64,000 nt of DNA from Nitrososphaerota archaeon (GTDB lineage Archaea > Thermoproteota > Nitrososphaeria > Nitrososphaerales > UBA183), in contig JAFMAW010000003.1 in NCBI GenBank assembly GCA_029784795.1, positions 1 through 64,000 on the forward strand. Reading direction: 5' to 3'. Under the pieces are notes generated by a model. It was not told the DNA's origin. It did not search any database and saw nothing but the letters and a program-made list of their open reading frames with translations. The position numbers were made by a program, and so were the translations under genes. Within the stretch, counting starts at the first letter, position 1, and every line of letters starts with the position of its first letter. This document shows, one piece after another, positions 49,761-58,455 of this stretch.

Positions 49761-51416
49761 CTATCCATCGCCGAGCAGCTTGGCAAGGTGCATGGGCCCG
49801 GGGCTGAAAAGCGAAGGGTCCATCTCTATTACTTCCTTGGCCACCGCAGGCCTGTACTCCATCTTCTCCAGCACGTCCCTGTCAAGGTCTGCTCCGGGCG
49901 CCAGCTCGATGAGCTCCAGGCCGGCCGGCGTGAGCCTGAAGACTGCCCTCTCGGTGACGTAGCTGACCTCCTTGCCGAACTTGAGCGCCTGCCTGCCGCT
50001 GAAGAAGTTCTTGTAGACACGCCGCACGAACTTCTTCACTTCGCCGTCCCTGGCGATCTTGAGCTTCCCGCCGTCCACTGATATCTTCGGCTCGCGGGCG
50101 GTGAACGCTCCCGCGAAGTAGATGCGGGGCGACCCCCCGGCTATCACCGGGAACCCCCCCGGCCCATAGATCCTCCCTGGGAGGGTCGACGGATTGACGT
50201 CTCCGTTCTTCCCGACCTGGAGGAAGCCCAGCGAAGCTGCGTCGATTATCCCGCCCTCGAAGTTGGAGAACATGTCCGGCATGGTGGAGAGCGCGAATGG
50301 GCCGACTGCGGCCCCGAAGTCCACCCCAGGGAGGGCCATGCCGCCCCACTGCCCCGACTCCACCACGGTGACTATGCGGTCCTCCAGCCCTTCTGAGACT
50401 GCCAGCCTCGACACCAGGGCTGGTATGCCTATGCCGAGGTTGACGATGTAGGGGGCGCCTTTCCTCTTCGCGGCCTCGGCCAGCCCCACCAAGACACGCC
50501 GCGCGATGACCAGCTCCACAGGATCAATGGGTCCCTGCTCCATCCTCTGCGTCGGCTTCCCACTCGAGCAGTAGGCGTGGTCGTAGACCGTGGAGCCCAC
50601 CTGCCAATGGTACGCGTTGGGCGAGACCACCACCATGTCCACCAAGGGGCCGGGGACCTCCACCGCCCTGGGGTGGGCGTCCCCTCTGTTCAGGTTCCTG
50701 ACCTGCGCTATCACGACGCCGGGGCTCGGGTGCGCCTTGGTCGCCTGCGCCATGCTGAGCACTGTCCCCCTGATGGCCTCGTCTTCCATGGTCAGGTTCG
50801 CTCTCCTGTCGGCCGTGGACGCCCTGACGAGGGCGACGTTTGGCTTCGGGGCCTCGTACAGGAGATACTCCTGGCCGCCGACCGCTATCCTCTTCACCGT
50901 ACAGGTGTTCCTCGCGGCCGCCAGCCTGTTGGCCTTCCCCCCTCCCTTCCGCGGGTCGATGGCCGTGTCTATGCCTATCTTGCTGATCACCCCGGGTCGC
51001 CCTGAGGCCACCTCCCTGAACCAGTATGCCGCCACCCCCATGGGCCAGCTGTATGCCTCCACGACGTTGTCACTCACGATCTTCTGAAGCCACGGGGAGA
51101 AGCCAAGGAAGGGGACGGAGATGCCGCGCATGAACCTGCCGTCCTCCCTCTGGGACAGGTCCTTGGCGACGACATCGAGGCCCCTGTCGGGGATTGCCGG
51201 AAGAGCGTCAGTGATGACAAAGAGGTTGTTCGGGTGGCCGGTCTTCAGGTACTGCCTGTGGAGCTCGAGTATCAGGTACTCCGGGGTGTTGGCCATGTTG
51301 AAGCCGGAGATGGCCACCACCGACCCGTCCTTCACCGTCGAGACCGCATCGGCTGCGGTGCAGACTCCCGCCCTGCGCCCTTCAGGCCCCCCAGCTGCCC
51401 TCGTCGAAGACACCAT
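49761..51416 (-). CDS. Acyl-CoA:carboxylate CoA-transferase, fused alpha-beta (propionate/acetate type)
   Basis: A 551-residue class I CoA-transferase carrying both halves in one chain. The first half has VVAISGFNMANTPEYLI and the second VNLGIGIPALVSRLAVSEG and the nucleophile glutamate in TVVESGQWGGMALPG. It moves CoA between acyl-CoA and a free acid, as in Pct or YdiF. With the acyl-CoA dehydrogenase, enoyl-CoA hydratase and 3-hydroxyacyl-CoA dehydrogenase elsewhere in the window it would activate acids for oxidation. It lies 50 bp downstream of the DUF7521-like gene. Confidence 0.9.
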   Translation of the reverse strand: MVSSTRAAGGPEGRRAGVCTAADAVSTVKDGSVVAISGFNMANTPEYLILELHRQYLKTGHPNNLFVITDALPAIPDRGLDVVAKDLSQREDGRFMRGISVPFLGFSPWLQKIVSDNVVEAYSWPMGVAAYWFREVASGRPGVISKIGIDTAIDPRKGGGKANRLAAARNTCTVKRIAVGGQEYLLYEAPKPNVALVRASTADRRANLTMEDEAIRGTVLSMAQATKAHPSPGVVIAQVRNLNRGDAHPRAVEVPGPLVDMVVVSPNAYHWQVGSTVYDHAYCSSGKPTQRMEQGPIDPVELVIARRVLVGLAEAAKRKGAPYIVNLGIGIPALVSRLAVSEGLEDRIVTVVESGQWGGMALPGVDFGAAVGPFALSTMPDMFSNFEGGIIDAASLGFLQVGKNGDVNPSTLPGRIYGPGGFPVIAGGSPRIYFAGAFTAREPKISVDGGKLKIARDGEVKKFVRRVYKNFFSGRQALKFGKEVSYVTERAVFRLTPAGLELIELAPGADLDRDVLEKMEYRPAVAKEVIEMDPSLFSPGPMHLAKLLGDG

Positions 51417-51466
51417 CCACGCCGGCTATGCCGACCCTGGCCGCATGTCTTGGACCGGCACGGCTG

Positions 51467-51742
51467 TCAGCCCTTCGCCCGCGCCAGGGAATACACGATG
51501 ATGAAGAACCCTACCGCCTGGCAGTACGCCTGCACCGTGATCACCGTCCCGAGGTCTTGCGTCCCGAAGTTGTAGATCACCCCGGCGACCAGGGCGCCCA
51601 GCGTCACGAAGGCGAAGCCGATGGCCAGGAGGAGCATCGCGTGGCTCTTGGTCTTTCTGTAGGCCTTGCCCGCGTAGTAGACCACGACGCCGCCAAAGAT
51701 CAGGATTAGCGCTTGCGCTAAGTCGAGATAGGCAAAATACAT
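51467..51742 (-). CDS. DUF7521-like small membrane protein
   Basis: A 91-residue protein with three helices (about residues 5-24, 35-58 and 67-86) in the pattern AGKAYRKTKSHAMLLLAIGF, which resembles haloarchaeal DUF7521 proteins. Those are usually next to a winged-helix regulator, and here one lies 62 bp upstream. The TATA box CCTTTAAAG (51769-51777, minus strand) is 31 nt from the ATG, so it has its own promoter. Function unknown. Confidence 0.65.
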   Translation of the reverse strand: MYFAYLDLAQALILIFGGVVVYYAGKAYRKTKSHAMLLLAIGFAFVTLGALVAGVIYNFGTQDLGTVITVQAYCQAVGFFIIVYSLARAKG

Positions 51743-51804
51743 GATTAGTCAGTGTCACCTCCCGCGACCTTTAAAGGCTTGAAGTCGATTCTCAAGGCTG
51801 GAAA

Positions 51805-52167
51805 TCAGTAATCCTCCCTCATGGTCAGCCAGAGGCGCTTCAGCTTATCCGCCACGTCTTCGTTGATCACCGCGTCCACCTTCATCACTCCGCCGTCGAA
51901 GGAGACGTCCACGGCCCTGTAGGCGCTCCTGAGGAGCTCGTACTTCTTCCCCTCTGGGGTGACTATGATCTTCTCCACCAAGAGGATCTGGGCGTCGAGG
52001 AGCTCGTGGACCCTCCTGTAGCAGGTGCTCAGGGGTATGTCGTTCTCTTTGCTGATGTCCTCGACTGACTTGCTCTTGGGGATGGTGGACAGGATTATCT
52101 TGCGCGAATATTCGTCAGCGAGCCCTTGAACCAGCGCCTGGATGCGAGACGGCTCGGTTATCTCCAA
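51805..52167 (-). CDS. ArsR-like winged helix transcriptional regulator
   Basis: A 120-residue winged-helix protein. The recognition region is KSVEDISKENDIPLSTCYRR at about residues 32-51, followed by a long helix and the wing LLVEKIIVTPEGKKYELLRS. No ligand-binding domain is attached. The TTG at 52167 is 27 nt from CTCAAATACG. It is adjacent to the DUF7521-like membrane protein, a pairing that suggests the membrane protein is its sensor or target (inference). Confidence 0.8.
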   Translation of the reverse strand: MEITEPSRIQALVQGLADEYSRKIILSTIPKSKSVEDISKENDIPLSTCYRRVHELLDAQILLVEKIIVTPEGKKYELLRSAYRAVDVSFDGGVMKVDAVINEDVADKLKRLWLTMREDY

Positions 52168-52246
52168 CCTTCCAGAATTGCTGCGGCATCGTATTTGAGT
52201 TTAACCGGGTCTTTCGCGCTTAGGAAAAACTGGAGGGAAGCAGGAC

Positions 52247-52810
52247 TCAGTCTGTCCTGCTTCGTATGAGATACCCTAGGCCGCCCAGGAGCGCGCCGAT
52301 GGCCGCTAAGAGTATCAGTGCCCCGATGGGGTCGGTCAAGTGTCCGAGTATCTGGACGTGGATCTGTTCTGAAGTGAGGCCCTCTCCTCCTCCGGCGACT
52401 GGCGCGCTCGCCCAGCCTGCGAGGTAGCCGCCCCACATCATCAGGAACATGGAGCCGGCGACGCCCACGTTCATGAAGATGAGGTGCCCCCAGGCGAACG
52501 CGTTTGTGATCCCCTTGTATGGCTTGCCCTGCATCCCTTCGATGTAGAGGTAGAATATCGCGGTGACCGCCATGGCGACTACTCCAACCACCAGGAAGGA
52601 GATGTATCCGGTGAAGAACCAGGTCCCGGCTCCGTTGGCGGCTATGACTCTGGCGGGGGAGAAGTAGTCTGGCTTTCCTGTGATGTACTGGAGCGGGTCG
52701 AGGGTCAGCACGGTGGCGACCACCGCGAAGAAACCTTCGACCACCGCCGCCCAGATGAACCTGCCTGCCCACTTGCTCTTGAAGGTGAACTGCGGTTTGG
52801 TGTTTTCCAT
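52247..52810 (-). CDS. Integral membrane protein with helix-embedded histidines
   Basis: A 187-residue protein with about five hydrophobic helices. Histidines fall in or near helices (FAWGHLIFMNVGVAGSMFLM and IHVQILGHLTDPIGALILL), in a style resembling haem-copper oxidase or quinol-binding membrane proteins, but no family is recognised. The long N-terminal extension of the open frame is discarded: TTATAAG (52833-52841, minus strand) is 27 nt before the ATG at 52810. Confidence 0.7.
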   Translation of the reverse strand: MENTKPQFTFKSKWAGRFIWAAVVEGFFAVVATVLTLDPLQYITGKPDYFSPARVIAANGAGTWFFTGYISFLVVGVVAMAVTAIFYLYIEGMQGKPYKGITNAFAWGHLIFMNVGVAGSMFLMMWGGYLAGWASAPVAGGGEGLTSEQIHVQILGHLTDPIGALILLAAIGALLGGLGYLIRSRTD

Positions 52811-52995
52811 GGGTCCGCGTTCAGGTCTGGTGCTTATAATACGCTTAGACGTTTTTCGCGTATGATAATCAGTTCCAGGGGGAGCCTGGCCGCTCCGCGG
52901 TCCCGCATGGCTGACGGCGACCAACAGAGACCTCGGCTGTCATGCCGCGCCTTTCAGGCGCATAGGCGTTAGCCCCCGCCCGATGGCTGGGCGAG

Positions 52996-53013
52996 ATTCC
53001 CAACGATGGGAAT
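52996..53013 (+). promoter_or_regulatory. Inverted repeat upstream of the uspA promoter
   Basis: ATTCCC-AACGAT-GGGAAT, a perfect 6-bp inverted repeat, ends 10 bp before the TATA box GATTAAATAG (53024-53033). That position suits an activator or a BRE-blocking regulator. Confidence 0.4.
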
Positions 53014-53060
53014 TGTAAGGACGGATTAAATAGTGAGGGCCGAAACTGGCGACGTAGGCC

Positions 53061-53519
53061 ATGGCAGCCAATGACAAGGTGTTCCAGAACGTCGTCGTCG
53101 CCTTCGACGGGTCGAGCGACTCGGTGAAAGCCGTACAGCTGGCTTGCTCCATCGTGTCGAAGTTCGGGTCGGCGCTCACTGTTGTCCACGTCTACAGTTC
53201 GCCTGCGATGGTCTTCGCGGGGGGCCCGGGCATGCCCATCCCCAACTACAGCGAGCTGGAGGAAGCGGCCAAAGGCACAGCCGCGGCCACGCTCTCCAGG
53301 GGGGTCCAGACCGCTGGCCAGTACGGGGTGAAAGCCAAAGGGGAGGTGATCGAGGCTTCGTCTGTCGTGGAAGCGCTGGTGGGTTACGCGACGGACCAAG
53401 GCGTCGACCTCATCGTGACAGGGACCAGGGGAATGACGGGCTTCAAGAAGCTGATCATGGGGAGCGTCACTTCAGGACTGGTCAGCCACTCTCACTGCCC
53501 GGTCCTCGTAGTGAGATGA
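53061..53519 (+). CDS. Universal stress protein (UspA family)
   Basis: A 152-residue UspA domain. Strand 1 is NVVVAFDGSSDSVKAVQLAC and the nucleotide-binding loop is GTRGMTGFKKLIMGSVTSG near the C-terminus, so ATP binding is likely. It is 4 bp upstream of a CBS-pair gene, and both are nucleotide sensors; they probably form one operon. ATG is 32 nt after a clear TATA box. Confidence 0.92.
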   Translation: MAANDKVFQNVVVAFDGSSDSVKAVQLACSIVSKFGSALTVVHVYSSPAMVFAGGPGMPIPNYSELEEAAKGTAAATLSRGVQTAGQYGVKAKGEVIEASSVVEALVGYATDQGVDLIVTGTRGMTGFKKLIMGSVTSGLVSHSHCPVLVVR

Positions 53520-53523
53520 GAAG

Positions 53524-53949
53524 ATGATCTACGTCAAGGACATCATGACAAGAAAGGTCAGGACCATAGACGCCGACGCATCCATCAAGGAAGCGGCGAA
53601 GGCGATGTCGAAGTGGCGGATAGGCGCACTAGTGATCATGGCAGGGTCTAAGCCGGTCGGAATAATCACAGAGGGGGACATCTCGAGGAGCGTGGCCAGG
53701 GGGCACGACCCCGACGCCACCGTGGGCTCGCTGAAGAAGAGCCTCATCACGGTCTCCCCAGCCGAGAAGGTGGAGGTAGCGGCCAGGATAATGTCGGAAG
53801 CAGGCATCAAGAAGCTCCCTGTGATGGAAAACCACAAGCTCGTGGGCATCGTGACCCAGACCGATATCGTCGGATCCAGCTTCTCCCTGGTCACCTCGCT
53901 CAAGGAGATGGTCCAGGCCCGATACAGGCCCCCCGACTTCGAGATGTGA
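53524..53949 (+). CDS. CBS-pair (Bateman module) protein
   Basis: A 141-residue protein made of two CBS domains. The first has VKDIMTRKVRTIDADASIKE and GIITEGDISRSVARG, the second LPVMENHKLVGIVTQTDIVG. It is a probable adenylate-nucleotide sensor with no output domain, cotranscribed with the UspA gene immediately upstream. Confidence 0.9.
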   Translation: MIYVKDIMTRKVRTIDADASIKEAAKAMSKWRIGALVIMAGSKPVGIITEGDISRSVARGHDPDATVGSLKKSLITVSPAEKVEVAARIMSEAGIKKLPVMENHKLVGIVTQTDIVGSSFSLVTSLKEMVQARYRPPDFEM

Positions 53950-54014
53950 CCCCGGAAGCGCGGCGCCCGTCTCAGAACTGACTATAAGCACCTGCCTGGA
54001 GGGGCACTCACGGA

Positions 54015-54335
54015 TTGAGCATCCCAGACTACACGGTGGTGGTCAACTACGTCAGCGAAGGGGAGGTGGCGAACCTCATCAGGGGATACGTCCAGGTGAA
54101 GGGAAAGAAGGTCAGATTCTCTGGCGTGGCCTACGGCCGCTTCGGCGGCCAGAACTTCTCCCCTCAGTTCACCAAAGGGGCGAAGTTGAAGCTTGCGGCC
54201 CTCACAGGCGACTTCCCGAAGTTCGAGGAGGACCTCCAGCTGCGCCTCGTGAGGGGGGATTTCGAGGCCAAGCCGGGGAAGAACGAACATCATCACCACC
54301 TTCACCTAGGCGGGCCAGAGGGGGCGCACGTGTGA
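54015..54335 (+). CDS. Small protein with histidine-rich C-terminus
   Basis: A 106-residue protein with a beta-rich, basic core (YVQVKGKKVRFSGVAYGRFG) and the natural metal-binding-looking tail KNEHHHHLHLGGPEG. No family is recognised. The TTG start is 30 nt downstream of CTATAAGC (53982-53989). It overlaps the downstream epimerase gene by 4 bp, so the two are translated together. Confidence 0.62.
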   Translation: MSIPDYTVVVNYVSEGEVANLIRGYVQVKGKKVRFSGVAYGRFGGQNFSPQFTKGAKLKLAALTGDFPKFEEDLQLRLVRGDFEAKPGKNEHHHHLHLGGPEGAHV

Positions 54336-55255
54336 ACCTGCTCGTGGGCGGGACGGGCTTCGTAGGGGGGCACCTCGTGGAGTACCTGTTCCAACAGGGC
54401 GAGATCTCCAAGGGCGCCTTCAGGAAGGGGGCGCACCTGAAGACCATGGACACCAACGGGGTCCAGGGGGTCGAGGTCGACCTCGCAGACCACCACTCCC
54501 TCCACGAGGCGATGGAAAGCGTGGACGCGGTATACAATCTGGCGTCCCCCATGCCATACTCAGGGAGCGGTTTCATGGGTCCCAACACCGAGGGGATCCT
54601 CAACCTCCTGGAGGCGGCCACCGAGGCGAAGGCCAAGTGCTTCGTGCACCTGAGCACGCTCGATGTCTACGGGTTCGGCGCAGGGAAGGTGGACCAGTCT
54701 AGGCAGCTCAGGCCTGCAGGCGAATATCAGACCGCCAAGGCCGAAGCTGAGAGGCTCCTGCTGGAGTTCACGAAGCGGACGTCTTCACCCCGGGTCACGA
54801 TAATCAGGGCGGCGAAGGCCTTCGGGTCGCGGGACCAATCCATCGCTGTCCCGCTGCTCAAGATGGTCGAGCAGGGGAGGGTGGTCGTACCCCGGGGAAG
54901 CAGCATGTCCTACACGCACCCGCGGGACATCGCCCAGGCGATGTACAGGGCCGCCACTGGGACGCTGGCCACCGGTACGTCCTTCCTTGTGAAGTCGTTC
55001 GACGCCACCCCGGAGGCCCTCGCACGGGGGGTGTCGTCCGCCATAGGCAAGACCCCGGAGTTCAAGAAGCAGGGGCTCTTCTCCGGGCCGGCCGTGTCGA
55101 AGTACGCCTCGGACCAGCTGAGCGCGTCGCTGGCCATCGACGACCAGCCGGACTGGTCGGAGCTCGGCTACGCCCCGCAGTTCGGCCTGAAGGCGACCTG
55201 CGACGAGGTCGCCGCCTGGTACAGGAAGGAACCATGGGTCACCGAAGGCGCCTAG
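54332..55255 (+). CDS. NAD-dependent epimerase/dehydratase (extended SDR)
   Basis: A 307-residue SDR starting with GTG. The nucleotide-binding motif is [17 protein letters not shown]; the active-site region reads [14 protein letters not shown] and [17 protein letters not shown], where the usual YxxxK is YQTAK. It resembles 3-beta-hydroxysteroid dehydrogenase/nucleotide-sugar epimerase relatives. It is between the His-tail protein and endonuclease III genes, overlapping both. Confidence 0.85.
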   Translation: MNLLVGGTGFVGGHLVEYLFQQGEISKGAFRKGAHLKTMDTNGVQGVEVDLADHHSLHEAMESVDAVYNLASPMPYSGSGFMGPNTEGILNLLEAATEAKAKCFVHLSTLDVYGFGAGKVDQSRQLRPAGEYQTAKAEAERLLLEFTKRTSSPRVTIIRAAKAFGSRDQSIAVPLLKMVEQGRVVVPRGSSMSYTHPRDIAQAMYRAATGTLATGTSFLVKSFDATPEALARGVSSAIGKTPEFKKQGLFSGPAVSKYASDQLSASLAIDDQPDWSELGYAPQFGLKATCDEVAAWYRKEPWVTEGA

Positions 55256-55926
55256 CGCTCCCCGACCTCCTCCGAAAGATCAGGGGGATGGTCCATAGCT
55301 CATCGGACAAGCGGGCCACCGCCCTGGCGAAGCTGCAAGGCGCAGAGGGGGGCGAGCCGTTCAGGATTCTGATCGGGACCATCCTCTCCCATCGGACCAG
55401 GGATGAAAACACCACCCGCGCGACTGAAAACCTGTTTGCAAGGTACAAGACCCCCGGCGAGCTCGCGAGCGCAGACCCCGAGGCGGTCAGCCGGCTCATC
55501 CGCCCATCGGGGTTCTACAGGATGAAGTCGAAGAACATCATCAGGGTGTCGAAGCAGCTGGTCGCCGAGTTCGGCGGCGCCGTCCCCGACAACGAGGACG
55601 ACCTGCTTAAGCTGCACTCAGTGGGGCGGAAGACGGCGAACTGCGTCCTCGTGTACGCCTTCAACAAGCCGGCGATACCGGTCGACACGCACGTCCACCG
55701 TATCTCCAACCGGCTCGGGCTGGTGAAGACGAAGACGCCGGAGGAGACTGAGGCAGAGCTGGTCAAGACGGTCCCACGCCGCTACTGGCTTGAGCTCAAC
55801 GAGCTCTTCGTCAGGTTCGGGCAGACCACCTGCAAACCGATAGGCCCGAAGTGCCCGTCGTGCACCGTCGCCGGGTCCTGTGAGTACTACCAGACGGTCG
55901 TGGCTCCCCGGGCCAAAGCTTCATAG
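55234..55926 (+). CDS. nth: Endonuclease III (DNA glycosylase/AP lyase)
   Basis: A 230-residue base-excision-repair enzyme removing oxidised pyrimidines. The helix-hairpin-helix and catalytic lysine are in [20 protein letters not shown], the aspartate in [15 protein letters not shown], and the [4Fe-4S] loop has four cysteines with Cys-x6-Cys-x2-Cys-x5-Cys spacing in [17 protein letters not shown]. Its start overlaps the epimerase gene by 22 bp. Confidence 0.95.
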   Translation: MGHRRRLALPDLLRKIRGMVHSSSDKRATALAKLQGAEGGEPFRILIGTILSHRTRDENTTRATENLFARYKTPGELASADPEAVSRLIRPSGFYRMKSKNIIRVSKQLVAEFGGAVPDNEDDLLKLHSVGRKTANCVLVYAFNKPAIPVDTHVHRISNRLGLVKTKTPEETEAELVKTVPRRYWLELNELFVRFGQTTCKPIGPKCPSCTVAGSCEYYQTVVAPRAKAS

Positions 55927-55950
55927 CCTCACCTCGGCGCCGTCCGGGCC

Positions 55951-56271
55951 GTGCCAACGCTGGAAGCGGCAAAGAAGAAGGTCGAAGAGCTCGTCGTGGC
56001 GAAGGGGTTCGGCAACTCCCCCGACGAGATAGCCAACAAGCTGCTATTCGCGTTCATCGAGCTGGGAGAGGCAGGCGACTCCTGGAAGAAGGGGAAGCCG
56101 AAGGAGGAGACCATCGAAGAGCTGGTCGACGTCATATTCTACGTCCTCGACGCGTCCAGGCTGATCTCCCCCGACGCAGACCTCGACGCGGTGTTCGAGG
56201 CGAAGTGGTCGAAGAACATGACGAGGCCCCACCGGTACGGCGAGGGGTTCAGGGACAAGCAGCAGGCCTAG
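55951..56271 (+). CDS. MazG-like nucleotide pyrophosphohydrolase
   Basis: A 106-residue all-alpha NTP-PPase-type protein. The metal-binding pattern ExxE then ExxD is seen in FIELGEAGDSW and IEELVDVIFYVLDASRL. It is predicted to clean noncanonical NTPs. GTG 55951 follows endonuclease III by 24 bp, making a plausible genome-maintenance pair. It overlaps the convergent small zinc protein gene by 4 bp. Confidence 0.8.
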   Translation: MPTLEAAKKKVEELVVAKGFGNSPDEIANKLLFAFIELGEAGDSWKKGKPKEETIEELVDVIFYVLDASRLISPDADLDAVFEAKWSKNMTRPHRYGEGFRDKQQA

Positions 56272-56483
56272 ACCGCCTTCACCCATGTGACCTGCTTGTC
56301 TGCGTGGCAGACGTAGCCGACGAACCCAGGGCCGCTGCCGTCTGTCACAGTCTCGGTCCTCGATAGGGTGCGGCCGCAGATGGTGCATCTCTGCTCGGTC
56401 TGCTCCTGCTTGATGGCGCTCCAGTCGACCATGTAGTAGGTCAGCCACATGGGCGAGACATCAGTCTTCAACCCTTCGTACAT
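56268..56483 (-). CDS. Small zinc-finger-like protein
   Basis: A 71-residue protein containing RCTICGRTL and YVCHADKQVTWV, a probable CxxC...C(H) zinc site. The ATG at 56483 is preferred over 56504 because the shared TATA element at 56518-56528 would leave too little room for the longer form. Function unknown. The much longer open frame upstream is antisense to the acyl-CoA dehydrogenase gene. Confidence 0.6.
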   Translation of the reverse strand: MYEGLKTDVSPMWLTYYMVDWSAIKQEQTEQRCTICGRTLSRTETVTDGSGPGFVGYVCHADKQVTWVKAV

Positions 56484-56517
56484 CGGGGGCCGGTTCAAAA
56501 GCATGCGCGGCAGGTGA

Positions 56518-56528
56518 GGATTAAATCC
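56518..56528. promoter_or_regulatory. Near-palindromic TATA element
   Basis: GGATTAAATCC is 30 nt before the acyl-CoA dehydrogenase ATG and about 40 nt before the divergent zinc-protein ATG. Confidence 0.5.
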
Positions 56529-56552
56529 AGGCAACCTCACCCCGGGCCAGCC

Positions 56553-57776
56553 ATGGAACGCCTGTTCCAGTCCTCCATGGACGAGGTGGATAGGCTCGTC
56601 GGACTCGATGACGAGGAGAAGCAGCTCCTCCAGGACGCGGACGCGGCCGCGGACGAACTGCTCGTCTCGGAGTTCGAGAAGTACGTCGAGAGGAAGTACA
56701 ACCCTGAGATAGCCAACGTGCTCAGGCGCCACAACCTGATGGGGGTCCCCATAGACAAGGAGCACGGGGGCCGAGGGGCGCGCCAGCTGGTCGAGGCTCT
56801 CTTCCTGGAGAGGATGGGGCAGACGGGGATGGGCGTCATCACCCTGGCCGACGTCCACATGTGCCTGGGGAGCCTCGCGGTCCAGGACTGGGGGAACGAG
56901 GAGCAGAAGGCAAGGTACCTCCCGGCGGCTGCCAAGGGGGACGTCCTGTTCGCCTACGGCCTGACCGAGCCTGAGGCCGGCTCTGACCCGGGCTCCCTGA
57001 AGACCAGCTATGCCAGGGACGGGGACGGGTTCAGGCTGTCCGGGTCGAAGTATCTCATCTCCAACGGGTCCGTCGCGACCAACATGCTCGTCTTCGCCCG
57101 CCCCGAGGGCGCGGCCCGGGGGGTCACCGCCTTCCTTGTCGACACAAAACAGGAGGGGTTCAAGGTCGACATGCGCCTCGAGGAGAAGATGGGGCTGTTC
57201 ACCTCCGACACGTCGCTGATCAGCCTCGACGGGGCTTTCGTCCCCAGGGAGGATGTCCTCGGGGAGGAGGGGAAGGGGCTCTCCGTAGCCTACTCGGCCC
57301 TCCTGAACGGTCGGATAGGCATCGCCTCTGGATGCCTCGGGGTGATGGAAGACTGCCTCAACCAGGTGAGGGAGAGGGTCACTTCCAGGGTCCAGCACGG
57401 CAAGGAGATAGCCAGGCACCAACTGATCCAGAAGCACGTAGCCTACATCGAGTCCAGCCTTGAGGCGTGCAGGTGGCTGGTGTACAGGGCTGCGATGAAG
57501 AAGGACGAATACGAAAAGTCTCCGGGAACCCTCTCTGTCCGCACTGACGGGGACAGGCTCTCCGCGGTGGCGAAGTACGTCTCGTCGAGGTGCGCCTTCG
57601 AGTCTGCAGACAGGGCGGTCCAGTGCTTCGGCGGGTTCGGATACTCCATAATGTCTCCCGTGGCCAAGCACTTCCTCGACTCCAGGGTCGCCAGGATCTA
57701 CGAAGGCACCGACGAGATAATGGAGCTCAAAATCGCCTCCTCCGTCCTTGGAAGGGGTTTCGAGGCCTACAGGTAG
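56553..57776 (+). CDS. Acyl-CoA dehydrogenase
   Basis: A 407-residue FAD-dependent dehydrogenase introducing the 2,3-double bond in acyl-CoA. FAD/substrate motifs LTEPEAGSDPGSLKTSY and FAYG, the hydrophobic KYLISNGSVATNMLVFA, and QCFGGFGYSIMSPV are typical. The catalytic glutamate is expected in ARIYEGTDEIMELKIAS. ATG 56553 is chosen from the homology start and the TATA box 30 nt upstream. It completes the beta-oxidation set in this window. No ETF genes are seen nearby. Confidence 0.94.
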   Translation: MERLFQSSMDEVDRLVGLDDEEKQLLQDADAAADELLVSEFEKYVERKYNPEIANVLRRHNLMGVPIDKEHGGRGARQLVEALFLERMGQTGMGVITLADVHMCLGSLAVQDWGNEEQKARYLPAAAKGDVLFAYGLTEPEAGSDPGSLKTSYARDGDGFRLSGSKYLISNGSVATNMLVFARPEGAARGVTAFLVDTKQEGFKVDMRLEEKMGLFTSDTSLISLDGAFVPREDVLGEEGKGLSVAYSALLNGRIGIASGCLGVMEDCLNQVRERVTSRVQHGKEIARHQLIQKHVAYIESSLEACRWLVYRAAMKKDEYEKSPGTLSVRTDGDRLSAVAKYVSSRCAFESADRAVQCFGGFGYSIMSPVAKHFLDSRVARIYEGTDEIMELKIASSVLGRGFEAYR

Positions 57777-57858
57777 GAGGAGGCCGAGCAGTGCGCCACC
57801 GTCCTCGGCCAGACCGCGCCTGTGAACGCCCCAGGCGCGCCCAATCGTTTCCTGAGCA

Positions 57859-57874
57859 GGAGTTAAATCACTCC
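57859..57874 (+). promoter_or_regulatory. Inverted repeat flanking the coxG-like TATA box
   Basis: GGAGT-TAAATC-ACTCC: a perfect 5-bp inverted repeat encloses the TATA element, 24-30 nt before the ATG. A bound repressor would exclude TBP. Confidence 0.4.
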
Positions 57875-57890
57875 GGGCCGCCATCGAGGT

Positions 57891-58337
57891 ATGCAACTCC
57901 ACCTCGACGGATCAAACGTCATCAGATCCCCGCAGAGCAGGGTCTATGCCCTCCTCACGGACGCTGATTTCATCGCCAGGACCCTTCCAGACGCTGACGA
58001 CGTCCACGTCATCGACCCGCAGAGCCTGGAGGCGAAGATCAAGCTGAGGGTGGCGGTGGTGTCCAGCACCATGAAGGTGAAGATGACCATCTCCAAGACT
58101 GCACCTACATCGAAGGCGACCTTGGTCGCCGAAGGGACCGGGAGCGGCAGCTCCATGAAGATCACCAGCGTCTTCGAGCTCTCCGGGGACGCGCCCACTG
58201 ACATGCGCTGGTCCGCCGACGCCGAGATAACCGGCGTGATGGCCGGGCTGGGATCCTCGTTGCTGAAGGGGTTCGCGACCAAGAAGGTCGCCGAGATCTT
58301 CGAAGGGATTACCAGGGCAGTGGAGTCAGCTTCCTGA
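57891..58337 (+). CDS. CoxG-like SRPBCC/START-fold protein
   Basis: A 148-residue protein of the CoxG group (carbon-monoxide dehydrogenase subunit G family, SRPBCC fold). It starts MQLHLDGSNVIRSPQSRVY, has TLPDADDVHVID, and ends with the amphipathic SSLLKGFATKKVAEIFEGIT. CO-dehydrogenase genes are not present nearby, so a lipid- or membrane-anchoring role is possible. Its own TATA box is 26 nt upstream. Confidence 0.83.
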   Translation: MQLHLDGSNVIRSPQSRVYALLTDADFIARTLPDADDVHVIDPQSLEAKIKLRVAVVSSTMKVKMTISKTAPTSKATLVAEGTGSGSSMKITSVFELSGDAPTDMRWSADAEITGVMAGLGSSLLKGFATKKVAEIFEGITRAVESAS

Positions 58338-58455
58338 GCTGGGCGTCGCCCAGGCGACGAGGAGGGCGCTTCAGACCGCGGCCTGGAGCCAATCCGAGGA
58401 CGATTAGCAGGAGGGTGTTAAGCCACGTTAAATACGGTCAGGAATTCGCCGCATC

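Noticed and set aside
56505..57902. Long minus-strand open frame over the acyl-CoA dehydrogenase gene
   Set aside because: Antisense shadow; only its last 71-78 codons, beyond the dehydrogenase gene, look real and are annotated as a small zinc protein.
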